Source: Mytilus californianus (Eukaryota > Mollusca > Bivalvia > Mytilida > Mytilidae). Taken from it: 64,000 bases of DNA. The notes below the pieces were generated by a model, which had not been told where the DNA came from, searched no databases, and saw only the letters and a program-made list of their open reading frames with translations. How positions within the stretch are numbered: the first letter of the stretch is position 1; each line of letters begins with the position of its first letter. Position numbers and translations under genes: made by a program. Below, one piece after another: positions 1 to 12,308 of this stretch. The stretch covers positions 47,288,884 to 47,352,883 of the forward strand of contig NW_026262712.1 in assembly GCF_021869535.1 (NCBI RefSeq), read 5' to 3'.

Positions 1-2440
1 GAAAATGGAACTTGACTGTAGCAGCTGTTTAACTATATACAAATATTTTGATGAACACAAAATACATGTATTATTATTTAAAATTCACGACAACGAAGTA
101 TGCCAAGAGAAAAGAAAGGTACGCAAGAGGAGGGCAAGACGTTAGGACAAAAAGTGACTGACCAACAGGAACCCTAAAGAAAAAACAATGCCAAAGCAGT
201 TTTCAAGGGGATTCACAAAACCATCTGAGCGATATATTTTTGATCCTATTGGGTGTAAAAAGTAAGATAGCAAAAATACCGAACTCCAAGGAAAATTCAA
301 ATTGGAAAATCCCTTATCAAATGTCAAAATCAAAAGCTCAAACACACCAAACGAATGGAAAACACTTGTCTTATTCCTGACTTGGTGCAGACATTTCTTT
401 ATGTAGAAAATGGCGGATTCAACCTGGTTTTATAGCTAGCTTATCCTCTCACTTGTATGACAGTCGCATAAAATTCCATTATATTGACAACAATGTGTGA
501 ACAAAACAAAGAGACATAATAGGTAAAAATGTCAAAAATAGCAGTCAACATTGTGCCATAATCTTAATCACTCTAAAAACAAACAAATATGTCAACAAAG
601 AAAAACAAAATGGCATGTAGGCAGCGCACATAAGCAAAAACGAAAGACAAGTTTACATAAAATGACCACAGCACAACAACACATTGGCGGGATGCATAAG
701 TACCGAGCGACGCCCAAAGGATATTACCAAAAATGGAATAGACAATAAAAGTTAATAATTTACAAAGACAAATACCTTTGCAGCTATTAGAGAAAATTTT
801 GGAACATGAATTTATCGAATCCGAGTTTATTAATTAAGTCTCCAAGAGAACTGGCAAACTTCCCTAAACAAGACGGCGACATAGCTGTTAAATAGGCAAC
901 ATGCGGTTTGCATCATATCATGCAATTTTAAATACTGTAAATTCAGAAATTATTGCACAGCATTTATTATTGCAATTTTTGAAGAATGGACGATAATGCG
1001 AGATAAATCATTGCGATTTCAGGAAAATATGCATATAGATATAGTATCAGATATCAGAACACGAGTTCTTATTATTGCGATACTCACCTAAACACATTAT
1101 TTGCATAAATAAAAGCTTCGTAATAATTTCTAAATTTACAGTATTCACATATAAACAAGGGCCTATATATAAATGATTTATAAACAGGACTAGAGTGTTA
1201 ATATCCACAAGAGATATTTGCATTGCAGCAAATAATTCCCATGGTTAGGGAACTTATGACGAACAATTCAGACTCTTCAAAGCACAAAGACCCTTATCAT
1301 TTTAGACTGTCATAAAGCAAGACTTATGGCCGTTTCGCATTACAACTGGTATGCGAATAAAAGTCAAAGTAATAATAGTAAAGTGAGTCTAATAGCCTAT
1401 TTTGATCCCCAGCTACCAAGGACATGCAATGCATACAAATCAAAAGAAATGTTTGAATATATAGAGAGAAAGTAGCTATATCTCATTTTTTCGGTTGGAG
1501 TAACAAACATATATTGCTGTTGATAATTATTTGAGAGCACAATGTTTGCACTCTCTTATATTAGATTTATACTTAAACGCAACGAATCCAGAATAGTAAA
1601 ATTTGTTAACGTAATCAGAGTTTTCGTAAGTAGCAATGCTGAAGATTTGTGGGCTGAAAACTAACAAAAAAGTATAAACATTGTGTTTTATTTACATTTT
1701 ACACATTATTTAATATATGTGGTCTATGTTGTACTAACATCTCATCATATTTTAAAAGGCACACAAACACCAGAACATTTACTGTTCGTTTATACATGTG
1801 AAATACCAACAGTTGCTACCGTTATCAAAGAACAAATCTTGTAACATGACTACTGAAGACAGCCACAATGTGTAATGTAGTTAAACCCGTTTTACGTGCT
1901 TCAAAACCTTGCCTTATCATTGTCTATCAGTGAACCTTTTTCATTTTTACGTATTGCAAAAGATAGTTTTTTCTTCATACAATTTGAAAATATGAGCTTT
2001 TTCAAAACCAATTATGTTATCACATTTTCTATGCAGTCATTCAAACCTTGATAAAAATAAGGACATAACCAATTTCATTTGCTAATTGAAAAGCTGAATG
2101 AAATCATTTAAGACAGCAGGGAAGATACTTCTGTATTGTTTATTACTCATACTTAAATAAAGAGGGAGCTATTTATACTGTAAAAGTATGATGTCTCTAT
2201 ACTGGTCAATGGGTCTGATTTGTCATACTCAAATAAACGATAAATTGTTAAAATTAGATAACATGTTTTCACGTGTAGAGAAATTTCACTAATGACCAGT
2301 GAATGATTGAATTACATCTTTCTTATTTGTCAATGATCTTGCGGGGTCAGCACGAGTTCACGTGTATGCTTGCGTGTATGTCCATTGTGGGCACTTCCTT
2401 AAATATCATCAGCTTTTGACTTGTTAACTTGTTATTCTTA
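1..2440. other. AT-rich stretch without a recognisable gene
   Basis: No ORF here has domain-like character and no splice-supported exon was found. Bases about 120-760 look like a dispersed mussel repeat that I recall from other sequences, but there is no second copy in this window to prove it. The remainder (760-2440) is low-complexity AT-rich DNA in which I see nothing specific. Confidence 0.5.
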
Positions 2441-2444
2441 TCAA

Positions 2445-2795
2445 ACAATTTGTGAAAAATTGAGACAACTATCCATCAAATTTCAAATGAAGTAGATGCA
2501 AGGAATTACAGGCAGCCGTACGGCCTTCAACAATTAGAAAAACCCATACCATATAGTCGGATAAAAAAAGCCGACATAAAAAATATGAAAGAATTAAGTT
2601 TAGAAAAATCAACGGCCCAATATATAACAAAAAAAATTACGAAAAACAAATATTACAGACATGAACCAACGACAACCACTGAACTACAGGCTCCTGACTT
2701 GGGACAGGTACATATAGAATGTGGCGGGGTTATATACTGTTTTTATCGTATTAATTGTAGAAACCATAATGACAATTTGTAGTAATACAATCATT
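2445..2795 (-). repeat. dispersed repeat family A, copy 1 (Penelope-like tail)
   Basis: This stretch shares blocks with 19.5-19.8, 44.8-45.1 and, in reverse, 7.4-7.7 kb. Shared blocks are a GAGACAACT start, an ACGGCCTTCAACA block, an AACGACAACCACTGAACTAC block and CTCCTGACTTGGGACAGGTA followed by GTGGCGGGGTT. It is a divergent truncated copy, oriented opposite to the Penelope-like tail at 7.4 kb. Confidence 0.75.
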
Positions 2796-2839
2796 AGCTA
2801 TGACTCATACTTTAAGTACTTTCCTTTGCCAACAAAGGT

Positions 2840-4747
2840 CTCGATGGCGTCAACATAGGCAATATCCTTGATCATAAATTAGTTCAGTCAAAATACCTCC
2901 ATATTTTAAAGATCAGTCTGTACCAATAATTTCTTATACCTATACCAAACCAATTGCAACTAAAATTTTCAATTACAAACACGTTTTGCAGGATCTCAAC
3001 ATTGACGACTTCAAGTCTAAACCTCCTGATTGCACCTGTGCTAGTTCCCAATTCACATATAATCCGGCTGGTCACGTTATTACCGGAGACCTCAACATTG
3101 TCAATAACACTTCCCTGCAAAATTTGTTATCCAAAGGTCAGAAATATCGTAAGCCTAAATCCATCAATTGGAAATACAACTTCAAAATACTGATGGATTC
3201 AGTCGAGGATTATGCCAGGCAATGTGCTAAACGCGAGAAAGAAGACGTAGATCTATACTCTTTCCGAATGGATTAAGGCTGTGAGGTCGTTGATACAAAT
3301 CCGAATTAAGAAACTAAATGGGCAAATCAATACCCACGCTACATCAATTTTTAAAGACCCAAATGTTGCAAAACACTTGTCCTACCTCCATGACAAATAT
3401 GTTGTTGTCCCCGCAGATAAAGCCCCAAACAACATCGTTTTTGTGTGTAAATATCATTACATAAACTGCTTGATAAATGAATTAGGTATTGACAATTCAC
3501 TTGGAAACTCAACATATACCCTCACGACACTTACCAAAGAGGAAATCCTGGATAATCATAGGTCTGTTATATGTTCCTTTGGAATTTCAAACAAAGATGA
3601 AGAACTGGATCTTCCATCACTGTATTGGATACCTAAACTACATAAGTGTCCTTACAAACAACGGTATATTGCTGGGTCTTCCAAGTGCTCCACGAAACCT
3701 CTTTCTAAATTATTAACATCTATTTTATCAGCAATCAAAGCCGGGCTCCAAAGTTATCGTGAAACTGCCTATTCTAGAGGTGGCGTGAATCAGATGTGGA
3801 TACTAAAAAATTCCAAAGATCTTTTAGAGTACATACAATCTAAGACTCTCTCATCTTGCAATAGTATTAAAACATTTGACTTTTCTACACTTTACACAAG
3901 TATTCCCCATTCCAAACTTAAAGACAAATTGAAAGAGTTGGTATTACTTTGTTTCATTAAAAAGAATGGCGAACGTAGATACAAGAATCTTGTCTTGGGG
4001 AGGGATAAATCCTACTTTGTAAAGAATCACTCTGATTCAAACAAAAAATTCTCTGAAACTGATATTATCAAGATGCTTGATTTCTTGATTGACAACATAT
4101 TTATTACGTTTGGAGGACGTGTTTTTCAACAGACTGTCGGAATTCCAATGGAAACCAATTGTGCCCCTCTTCTTGCCGACTTGTTTCTTTATTATTATGA
4201 GGCTGACTTCATACAGGAACTTCTTAGGAAGAAAGATAAAAAGTTAGCAAAATCCTTTAGCTCAACGTTCCGCTATATAGATGATGTTCTCTCACTAAAT
4301 AATACAAAATTTGGTGACTATGTTGAACGCATCTATCCCATCGAACTAGCGATGAAGGATATTACAGATACAGTTAAGTCTTCCTCATATCTTGACTTAC
4401 ATCTAGAAATTTACAATGAGGGTCGGTTGAAAACAAAACTTTACGACAAAAGAGATGATTTCAGCTTCCCAATTGTGAACTTTGCATTTCTATGTAGCAA
4501 CATTCCAGCAGCACCTGCATACGGAGTATATATCTCCCAATTGATACGATATTCCCGGGCTTGTGTTTCCTATCATGATTTCCTTGATAGAGGATTGCTG
4601 CTCACAAGGAAGCTATTAATCCAAGAGTTCCAAATGGTGAAGTTGAAGTCATCCCTTCGTACATTTTACGGGCGCCATCACGAGTTGGTTGACCGTTATG
4701 GAATAACCGTTTCACATATGATATCGGATATGTTCCTTATGTCGTAA
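2840..4747 (+). pseudogene. Penelope-like element reverse transcriptase, frameshifted
   Basis: This would reverse-transcribe its own element RNA. The main open frame (3281-4747, 488 aa) holds the RT core. Motif A is TFDFSTLYTSIPH, motif B is GIPMETNCAP, motif C is FRYIDDVLSL with the YxDD catalytic box, and motif D/E is YLDLHLEI. The upstream part is in other frames: 2986-3276 (CASSQF, GHVITGDLNI, WKYNFKILMDSVEDYA) and about 2840-2900 (VNIGNILDH). At least two frameshifts, near 2900 and 3255, therefore break the protein. The RT style (TFDFSTLYT, long thumb ending near a conserved GRHHELVDRYG) is that of Penelope-like elements. No C-terminal GIY-YIG nuclease follows the stop. It may be endonuclease-less, or of the permuted type with an N-terminal nuclease lost by 5' truncation. 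The Glu in motif B sits where a small residue is usual. Confidence 0.85.
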
Positions 4748-5050
4748 CTACAATACCCTTCCCTTTTCACGAATGTGACTTACCGAATTAGACTATTTAC
4801 CGAATTTGTAATAACATAAGCAACACGACGGGTGCCACATGTGGAGCAGGATCTGCTTACCCTTCCGGAGCACCTGAGATCATCCCCAGCTTTTGGTGGG
4901 GTTCGTGTTGCTTAGTCTTTAGTTTTCTATGTTGCGTCATCTGTACTATTATTTGTCTGTTTGTCTTTTTATTTTTGGCCATGGCGTTGTCAGTTTGTTT
5001 TCGATCTATGAGTTTGACTGTCCCTCTGGTATCTTTCGTCCCTCTTTTTT
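4748..5050 (+). mobile_element. 3' tail of the Penelope-like element
   Basis: This follows the RT stop directly. The block GGATCTGCTTACCCTTCCGG plus AGCACCTG and GATCA recurs in reverse orientation at 60.18-60.30 kb, showing it is an element tail and not unique DNA. It ends in a pyrimidine-rich TCCCTCTTTTTT stretch near 5050. Confidence 0.7.
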
Positions 5051-6330
5051 AAGTCAGTATAAGTGAACAGAAAGATATTATAACACACATGTAATAAGAA
5101 TTTAAAAAATTGTGTTTGTATGTTCGTTGAAAAAATTAAATATGTTGTATCCTGTCTGTATGCATGCTAACACTTGTATTTACTTACAATGTGTAACATC
5201 AGATATTTCCATTTTCAATTTGTCTTAGACATTTATTGTACAAAAATAGAATGTTAGCATACCAACATTTTATTTGACATTTTTCACAGCGTCCCTTTAA
5301 CTTGTTTTTCTCATTTAGTTATATTTTTATAATAATAATTGACTACCATGTTCTCATTTTTACTTTTGAAATTAATTTTTAACTTTTTCAGGAACCCTTT
5401 TTTATTAACTGAAAGGCAATAACTTTTGAAACATTCATATATTTGGAAAACAAATTTCTTTGTGTGTCCATTCACAAGGTTTAACTGACAGACATTATAA
5501 GTTACTTGAATACTCTGTACATTTAAAAGGTGATCCCAACAACATAAAAACTATTTTTCCATTAATGTGTTTTTAAAAAACCGAATTTTGCAATAAATAC
5601 CACGTAACGTGTGCCAGAAAATCTCTTGATTCAGTCTGGAGGTAAGTCAGACAATGATCAAATCACTCATTAAGGTTATTATTCTACAAACGCAAGTATC
5701 TAGATGTGCTTTTCATTTAAAAAAAATCTAGATTTACAATGATTTGTGACTAAGGTTGCAATTCACAATGGCAGTGATATCACGCCATTCTATTTAAACC
5801 GGATCGGTTTTCAAAATGCAAGGACAAAATGAACTTGCACAAAAGTAGACAATTAAACAATGAACAAGTTTAATGATGTTGAAGCTGAAAATGATCGCGT
5901 ATAGAATTGAAAAACTATGAAAGAATGAATAGCAAATGGATTAGCATATCCGCCCAATAAGGCATGCAAATTCAAAATAGAGATGAAAACTGGAAACATC
6001 ACGTCAAACAAATAAAAAAGATGTTATGACCTTGATTGGGTACAGACTCTATAAAACCCGTAAAATATCGTTTCATCTCGGCCTCTAGTAAGTGTTCTAC
6101 TAATAATCATTCAGTGCTTTTAACTAGTTACTTAACAAAACATATGAAAATAATGGAATATTCCTAATCAAATAATTGGTCGTATGAAAAATCTGATTGC
6201 AAATTTATTTGCTGCAATTCATATAAAGCCCTTTTCTCTAATGAGAAGGGTAAATATGATATATATATACTTACTGAATGTGTGATGAGATGATTAAAGC
6301 TGCAATGTTTCTCCTTGATAATATTTATGT
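5051..6330. other. intergenic, nothing recognised
   Basis: AT-rich DNA between two Penelope-like relics. There is no supported ORF and no inverted repeat that I could confirm. Confidence 0.5.
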
Positions 6331-6334
6331 ACGT

Positions 6335-7089
6335 TTCGGCAATTAAGTGTATCGACAGGTTGTAGGTATTCCTATAGGCGCAAATTGTGCCCTTACATAT
6401 CATACTTGTTCCTGTACTGTAATGAATTACAGTTTATGGCCAAACTCAACACAATCCCGTCAAAATTCCATTTCATTAATAAATTCAACAACACTTACCG
6501 TTATCTTGATGTTATGTTTTCGTTCAATAATCAAGTATTCTCTAAATATACTGCCTTAATTTACTCAAAGGAACTTTAAATAAATCAGATATTAACACCA
6601 ATAACAGTCCTTTCCTAGATTTAGATATTTCAGTTTAACACGAGAAACTCTACACAAAAAATTACGACAAAAGGGACGATTTTTCTTTTATTATTGTTAA
6701 TTTTCCTTTTTGGGACGGTGATGTTTCTTTGGCATGGTCTTACGGTGATAATATATTCCAACTCGTTTGCTATCCCGGCCCGTGTTTGTAGTGACGTTTT
6801 GGATTTCAATGGGAGTTATCTATGAACTAGTATTACTGGTAAATTATTAAGTCTGGGATTTCGTTACCACAAAGAACTTAAAACCTTTACTAAATTCTTC
6901 CATAGATACAACGATTTGGTTTGGAAGTTTGGCTGTCCCTGTAGTAAACTTATCTCAAACGGAATAGCACATCCTAATGTTTACGGTGATGCTGTTTACC
7001 GAGAAGGGCATTTTAGATACGATCCGGGTAAATTTATCGATCCTTTAAATAAAAGTATTCTAAAAGGTTACAAATTCAACACTAATTAA
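6335..7089 (+). pseudogene. second Penelope-like reverse transcriptase relic
   Basis: This is a heavily decayed RT of a different Penelope-like family from the one at 3-4.7 kb. Across shifting frames I read motif B (QVVGIPIGANCA, near 6350-6390), a motif C remnant (TYRYLDVMFSFNNQVFSKY, where the YxDD box has become YLDV), a PFLDLDIS block (about 6613), YDKRDDFSF (about 6664) and a C-terminal region (YHKELKTFTKFF, then HPNVYGDAVYREG, ending KGYKFNTN and a stop at 7087). The 5' half, including motif A, is gone. At least three frameshifts and the altered catalytic box make it non-functional. Its downstream tail at 7.4-7.74 kb is repeat family A, which ties that dispersed family to this retroelement. 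Confidence 0.8.
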
Positions 7090-7389
7090 ATCTTTGAATA
7101 TTCTTTTTATTGGTATAAATATTGATGTTTATCAATAAATTATAATGTTATCAGTAAATTAAAAACCATACTAAATATTATTGTTATACACATATGCACA
7201 TGCACGATATTACAATCTGTCGATACTTATATTTAGGCATTGCACAATGTAATGTGTTTCTCTTACTCAAATAACGTCTTTACAATAAATCCATTGGATG
7301 TAGGATGTGTACTGATTGATATTTTAGTCTAAGATACTACTTTTTCTATTAGTTGTTATTGGCTTTAAACTAGATGATAGAACATAGTA

Positions 7390-7740
7390 ATTGTCCCAGT
7401 TTAGGGGAGGGTTGGTGCCTTTAAACATGTTTAACCCCGCCACATTCTGTATGTGCCTGTCCCAAGTAAAGAGCCTGCAGATCAATAGTCCTTGGTACAC
7501 GTTTGTCATATTTGATTTTCGTAAACTGTTTGGTTATAAATTAGGCAGCTAGTTTTTTCAATTTAATTGTTACGTGTCAGGGCATTTTATAGCGGACTAT
7601 ACGGTATGGGTTTTTCTCATTGTTGAGGGCCGTATGATTGCCTGTAATTGTTTACATCCACTTCATTTGAACTTTGGTTGATAGTTGGTCTCATTGGCAA
7701 TGATACTACATAAATCTCCTTTTTTTATCCATACTACAAT
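7390..7740 (+). repeat. repeat family A, copy 2, downstream of its RT relic
   Basis: It contains GGGGAGGGTTGG, ACATGTTTAACCCCGCCACA, TGTGCCTGTCCCAAGT, TTGTTGAGGGCCGTATG and a terminal GATAGTTGGTCTCATTGGCA block ending in a T-rich run. Solo copies lie at 2.4, 19.5, 30.8, 44.8, 54.7 and 59.1 kb. Position right after an RT C-terminus suggests it is the 3' region of that Penelope-like family. Confidence 0.8.
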
Positions 7741-8232
7741 TCTGGTTTCACCCACGTCCGATAGCGATAAAAATGTATTTGTATATGTTTAAGTTGAAGT
7801 ATGAATTAAGACCTTAGTCCAATCTTGTATTAAAACAAATGTAATATGTTTGTTATAATTCATTTAAAGATTTAAAATCTTATTACTGCGTTTGTCAGGA
7901 TTGACAATGCACGTTTATTTTTGTAGCGATTAGTTAAATACACATATGGTCCAATAGGAAATCTGAAATTTTATACAATGCAAATTGCATAGTTAACATT
8001 ATTGGGAAAGCAATTTGTCTTTTCAATACAATTAAAATAAAGTTTAACTACTGGAAAAAGTTAACTAAACTTGCTACATTTAAACTGTGTTGACTAATTT
8101 TTATTAAAGAAATCCCTGTTTAACTCCAGTCTTTACGACAGGGGTAAACATAAGATATTAACACGTAATAATTTATTATAATTATGATAGGGAAGCAAGC
8201 ATGATTATTCAAACTAAGAAATGTCTATGATA

Positions 8233-8422
8233 TCACTTGTCAATATCAATGTAGTGGTGCGAAACATCATAGTGTCGCTCATCTGCTCGTCTGTTTATAT
8301 CTTCGTAATTGTCTGGTATCTCTTCGTATTGTCCCGCAGATGAATTCATCGACTGGTTGTAACAATGCTCTGTATCATTGTATACATGGACGTAGTTCTC
8401 CTCTCCAGGCGCTGCACAATAT
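8233..8422 (-). CDS. last exon: tyrosine-rich cytoplasmic tail
   Basis: The exon starts after the acceptor TTCCTTAG (exon base 8422, phase 2) and ends at TGA 8235-8233. About 62 residues contain YVHVY, QYEEIPDNYEDI, HYDV and HHYIDI, giving several Tyr-x-x-Ile/Val sites. YEEI is the well-known preferred ligand of Src-family SH2 domains. The spacing does not fit a strict ITAM, and the residue two before each Tyr does not fit a strict ITIM. It therefore reads best as a set of SH2-docking sites for intracellular signalling. The incoming phase (one base, then TAT TGT) matches the outgoing AT of the 9.2-kb exon. The tail is highly charged and has no membrane segment. Confidence 0.75.
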
Positions 8423-8743
8423 CTAAGGAATTCAAAGAAAATAAAAATCCATTTAACACCTAGGATTGTATCATGTAATAACACAGATGTTAAAAGCCGA
8501 AATATTACAACAACTATACTATGAATTTTTTATTCCATCTGAAAAGTAATCAATAAACTACAATAAATGATCTCATACTTGTGCATTGTTTTAAATAACT
8601 AGTTGCAATTTTACAAACTTAGTTTTACACCCATTAATAGAACAAATCAAACAAAAAAATATAACATGAAATGCTTACCGGAACTATACCTGCAAACATT
8701 TATGAGTTTATTGAAATCAATAGCACTTACATTTCCGTCTAAC

Positions 8744-8787
8744 TGCACCAGATGCGCATTTCAACAATGCATGTCTCTCCAGAGATG
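8744..8787 (-). ncRNA. degenerate type I hammerhead ribozyme
   Basis: On the minus strand I read a core CTGGAGA, stem II GAC-ATGCATT-GTT, GAAA, a palindromic stem III TGCGCA, cleavage triplet ATC and closing strand TGGTGCA. The layout equals that at 51.94 kb, but the invariant A of CUGANGA (sixth base of the core numbering) is G, and stem I has a mismatch. It is probably inactive. It lies in an intron of the Ig receptor gene. Confidence 0.5.
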
Positions 8788-9191
8788 ATTAAAATTAAAA
8801 CATATTGTAAAATTCAAAACGTAATACACATTTTGAAGAGCCGATAACACACAAAGGAACAAAAATAAAGCCAAACTCGGACAAGAATTTGGAACTTTAT
8901 CTGCATGAGGGAGATACACTACGTAAAAAAGATTTCGCAATTTTATAACAGCAAATTTAAACAAAACAATATCCGTATTATCAAGCTAGTACAGAAGTTC
9001 TGGCTACTGGGATGTTGATACTTTCGGGGTCGAACATTCAACCAGTACAAATCCAACTGATTTAGTGTCAGGACATCAAAACAGTCCAAGAAATGTGTCT
9101 TAAAAGAGAGAGATGTGTCTACAGGTAACTGTTTGTAAGCGTTGTGATAACAAAGAAAATTGCTATTATAGAAAAGGAAATTAATACTCAC

Positions 9192-9240
9192 ATAGCTGCA
9201 GCCTGTGTATTTCTGTGTATATTTGTATCGTTTTCATTCC
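9192..9240 (-). CDS. 49-bp linker exon of the Ig receptor
   Basis: The acceptor TTATTTTCAG precedes base 9240, and the donor ATGTGAGT follows base 9192. The exon carries two bases, 15 codons and two bases, and reads NENDTNIHRNTQAAA. It enters in phase 1 and leaves in phase 2, exactly what the exons on either side require. The sequence is short, polar and juxtamembrane. Small exons like this are easily missed by gene finders. I chose it because both splice sites are strong and both phases fit. Confidence 0.7.
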
Positions 9241-10189
9241 CTGAAAATAATTGCAAGCTATAAAAATTAACCCTTAGCAGCCAAACCATGTTTTAATCAA
9301 ATTGAATCTTATGAATGATACAGACATAGCGAGTATTCTATGAATTAATAGACTGAGGTGTAAAAAAAACCGAAAATTTTGCAATGATAAATTGTTTTCT
9401 ATAAAACCATAAGATTGCAAGAACTTGCCCCACAATGGTTTGCCTTGAACATACTTTGCTGATTTAAACACACTAAATTCATTTAAGATTGACTTGAAAA
9501 AATGGAAATCCTTACTTTTCTACCCCACATATCCATAATGCAAAACAACTTTTTACCTTATATTTTTCATAGTACAAATGATCTATAATTGTATTTGTAA
9601 TGTTTTGTTCATTTAATTAGTTAACGTAACACCATATTTCAGGGCAGCAAAATATATCTCAAAATCTTATAATCAATTATGACTATTAATAACAAAAAAG
9701 GTTTTATAAACTTAATTGGAGTTACAATAGAACAACATACTAGTCAGTAGGACATACGTTTTCAATATAATATTATATCATATCCTGCACGCAAAGCACT
9801 TGATTAAACCGAATCTAAAATAAAATATCATTAATGTAGATTTTGAGGGAAATGAGTAATGCACAAATATACGGTTTATGACTAAGGTTGTTTATTTAAG
9901 CATTTTATTTTAATAACGTATTTGACAGAATATCACCATTAAAAACACTTTATCATATGAAATAGTAATACAAAATTATGTACTCCTTTTGAGTGTATTT
10001 TGAACAATCTTTAATAATCTTTAGTGTTCTGCCAATATTTTGTGAGTCTTAAGGAATGTTTCTTTTTTAAATTTTTAATTCTTTAAATCTTCTTTTTACT
10101 TTAAATGGTGCTGTTTGTGTTTGTTGTTGATTATATATCATGTATGTGTGTGCATGTATATTTTGCCTTTAAAGCATTTATTTACTTGC

Positions 10190-10300
10190 CTCGGACAGTT
10201 CTTGTTTTCATACATATTCCCATTATTCCAATTGTTGTTATAAATATGACAACACCAGCAAGTCCCCACAGTAATTTTTGAAAGCCGAAAGCCATCTTAT
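10190..10300 (-). CDS. transmembrane exon of the Ig receptor
   Basis: The acceptor is TAATTCTAG before base 10300. The exon reads DKMAFGFQKLLWGLAG, then VVIFITTIGIMGICM, then KTRTVRG. That is a 20-22 residue hydrophobic helix followed by a basic stop-transfer segment, so the protein would be type I with the tail inside the cell. It enters in phase 1, as the upstream Ig exon leaves. The donor is best read as G|GCAAGT, a GC-AG intron with an otherwise perfect donor consensus. The alternative GT four bases on (GCAA|GTAAAT) would put the 9.2-kb exon out of frame. Confidence 0.75.
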
Positions 10301-11149
10301 CTAGAATTACATATCAGATTAATGATATAACAATTTGAAAAGAATAAAACACCAAAAAAGATTGTTTAACTTTGAACAATCAATGAATGTGCACAAATAC
10401 AGAAAGTTTACTATGTTATTAACCTCACATGCAGTCGTCCAATTGACCCTTTTATCGGTGTAACATACTCCTGAACTACCCATTTGCTACTCGGTTGGAA
10501 TTTGAGATTGCATGACGGGCAATAATTGCATATCATAACAAACGAATCTTCGCGGATGTATCTTAATTAATTTATCTCGCTTCAGATTTCATTATTTTAA
10601 TTTTTTTTCGAATAAATTTCAATTCATGAGTTTATAAAATATACCCTTTAAAAGTAATATTAACATCTCCTAAACTTAACCAATTCATTCACTCTAATAA
10701 GAATAGTACTTAATAATACATAAAATTTCATAAGGTGATTACTCCTAACGAAGATCTTTTAATTAACAAAGGTAAGTATTTTATAAACAAGCAGTTTCTA
10801 TAAATGTAAGCTCTGTTTTGAAGATTGAAACTTCATTTACATTTGACTTCTTGTCAACTTGCACCGAGTTGCACAAATGTCGGTTGAAATTAAACGTCAC
10901 TTGAATATTTTGAATATATATGTTAATGATGTAGTTAAAATTTTACTTTTAAAGGGCATGTAATGCTAATTGACGTTTGTGTTGATATAAGAAACGCAAT
11001 CTTATATTACAAGATTTGACAAGAGTAAACTTATTCATTGATGACCAAACGGTATATTAGCCATATAACGTCAGAAGAAACCGCTATATTGTTTTATATT
11101 TTGCTGCTATCAATTTAGCATAGAAGTCCAATTAAGAAGAAGAAGCTAG

Positions 11150-12180
11150 GACCACGCTATCTGTAATTGCGATGGGGTCTATGTTTTTGCTTCAATGTGA
11201 ACTTGAGAACATGTTCCTTTTTTATGTCACTTGGCCCTTAAATGATGATTTTTCACAGAATTTAGAGTGCTTGCCTTTTATCTTTAAAACTATAATAAAT
11301 GACCAGAAAAATATCCACAATACAAGATCTATAAATTTTTATTTTACCGAAAGAATTAGATGACTCTTGAGGGAGGTTTTGCCCTTAAATAATGATTTTT
11401 TACTATCTTTCCTGACCGTCGTATACTTTTTAAAGATCTTCTCCTCTGAAACAACTAATGAACAGATGTCAACCAACATGTGGCTATCTAGTATTAGGTT
11501 GTTGTTTTTTTTTTGGTTAGGCCAACCGCATGACCAACATGGCTCAAAATAGAACTTAATGGTAAAATGCATTAATTGTCCTTATCTTGAAAATCATAAC
11601 AGATAATGAAAATGTGTCAAAAGAAACATGAGCAAAATGTACATTTGTACATACATTAATTTTTCATCAACATTATCAGATGACCCCTTAAAGGAGTAAC
11701 TACCCTCAATGAGGAATTTGGCTAGTTTAATGCTTTGCCTATTATCTCAAAAACTAAAATATAGAGGTATGGCAAATATAATCAGGAATACAGGATCTAC
11801 AAAAATGCCAAATGGCAGAAACCGTTGAATAATTCTTCGATGATTTATTGCCTTTAAATGATGATATTTTTTGGCTGATTTTGCCATCTTATTAACATTG
11901 CCACTCAAAATAAAACATGATTGTAATATGCATTACCTTCTTATATCTCGAAAACCATAATAGATAGGGAAAATATGACAGAGACAAAACATAGTGAGAA
12001 TGTCAACATCCACCTACCTTATATATTCTACAACTTATCAGATGACTCTGTAAAGGCTTTATTGTCCTTGAATAATAGAGATTATCAAAATTTTATATTT
12101 TCAATAATCTGGTTTAATTCAATCAAATATTTGTGTGGGTGTGTGGGTGTTGCAGCCTTTAGCTTATTGCCATATATGGC
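11150..12180. repeat. old interspersed repeat, left part
   Basis: Degenerate block repeats spaced a few hundred bases apart recur here: phrases such as ATACAAGATCTA(C/T)A and ATCAGATGACCCCTTAAAGGAG, and paired statements of tens of bases. The same style continues at 18.23-19.06 kb and, less decayed, at 45.2-46.3 kb. No coding signal is seen. Confidence 0.5.
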
Positions 12181-12308
12181 ATGGCCATAGATGGAGCTCT
12201 CACGTGGAATTTGAATTTTGGATTTCCCGTATCGGGCACTTGTTAATTTGCTGTCGACAACAAAGCAGGTGCTGCAGAAAATAGTTTTTATTATTTAAAT
12301 ACTAAAAG

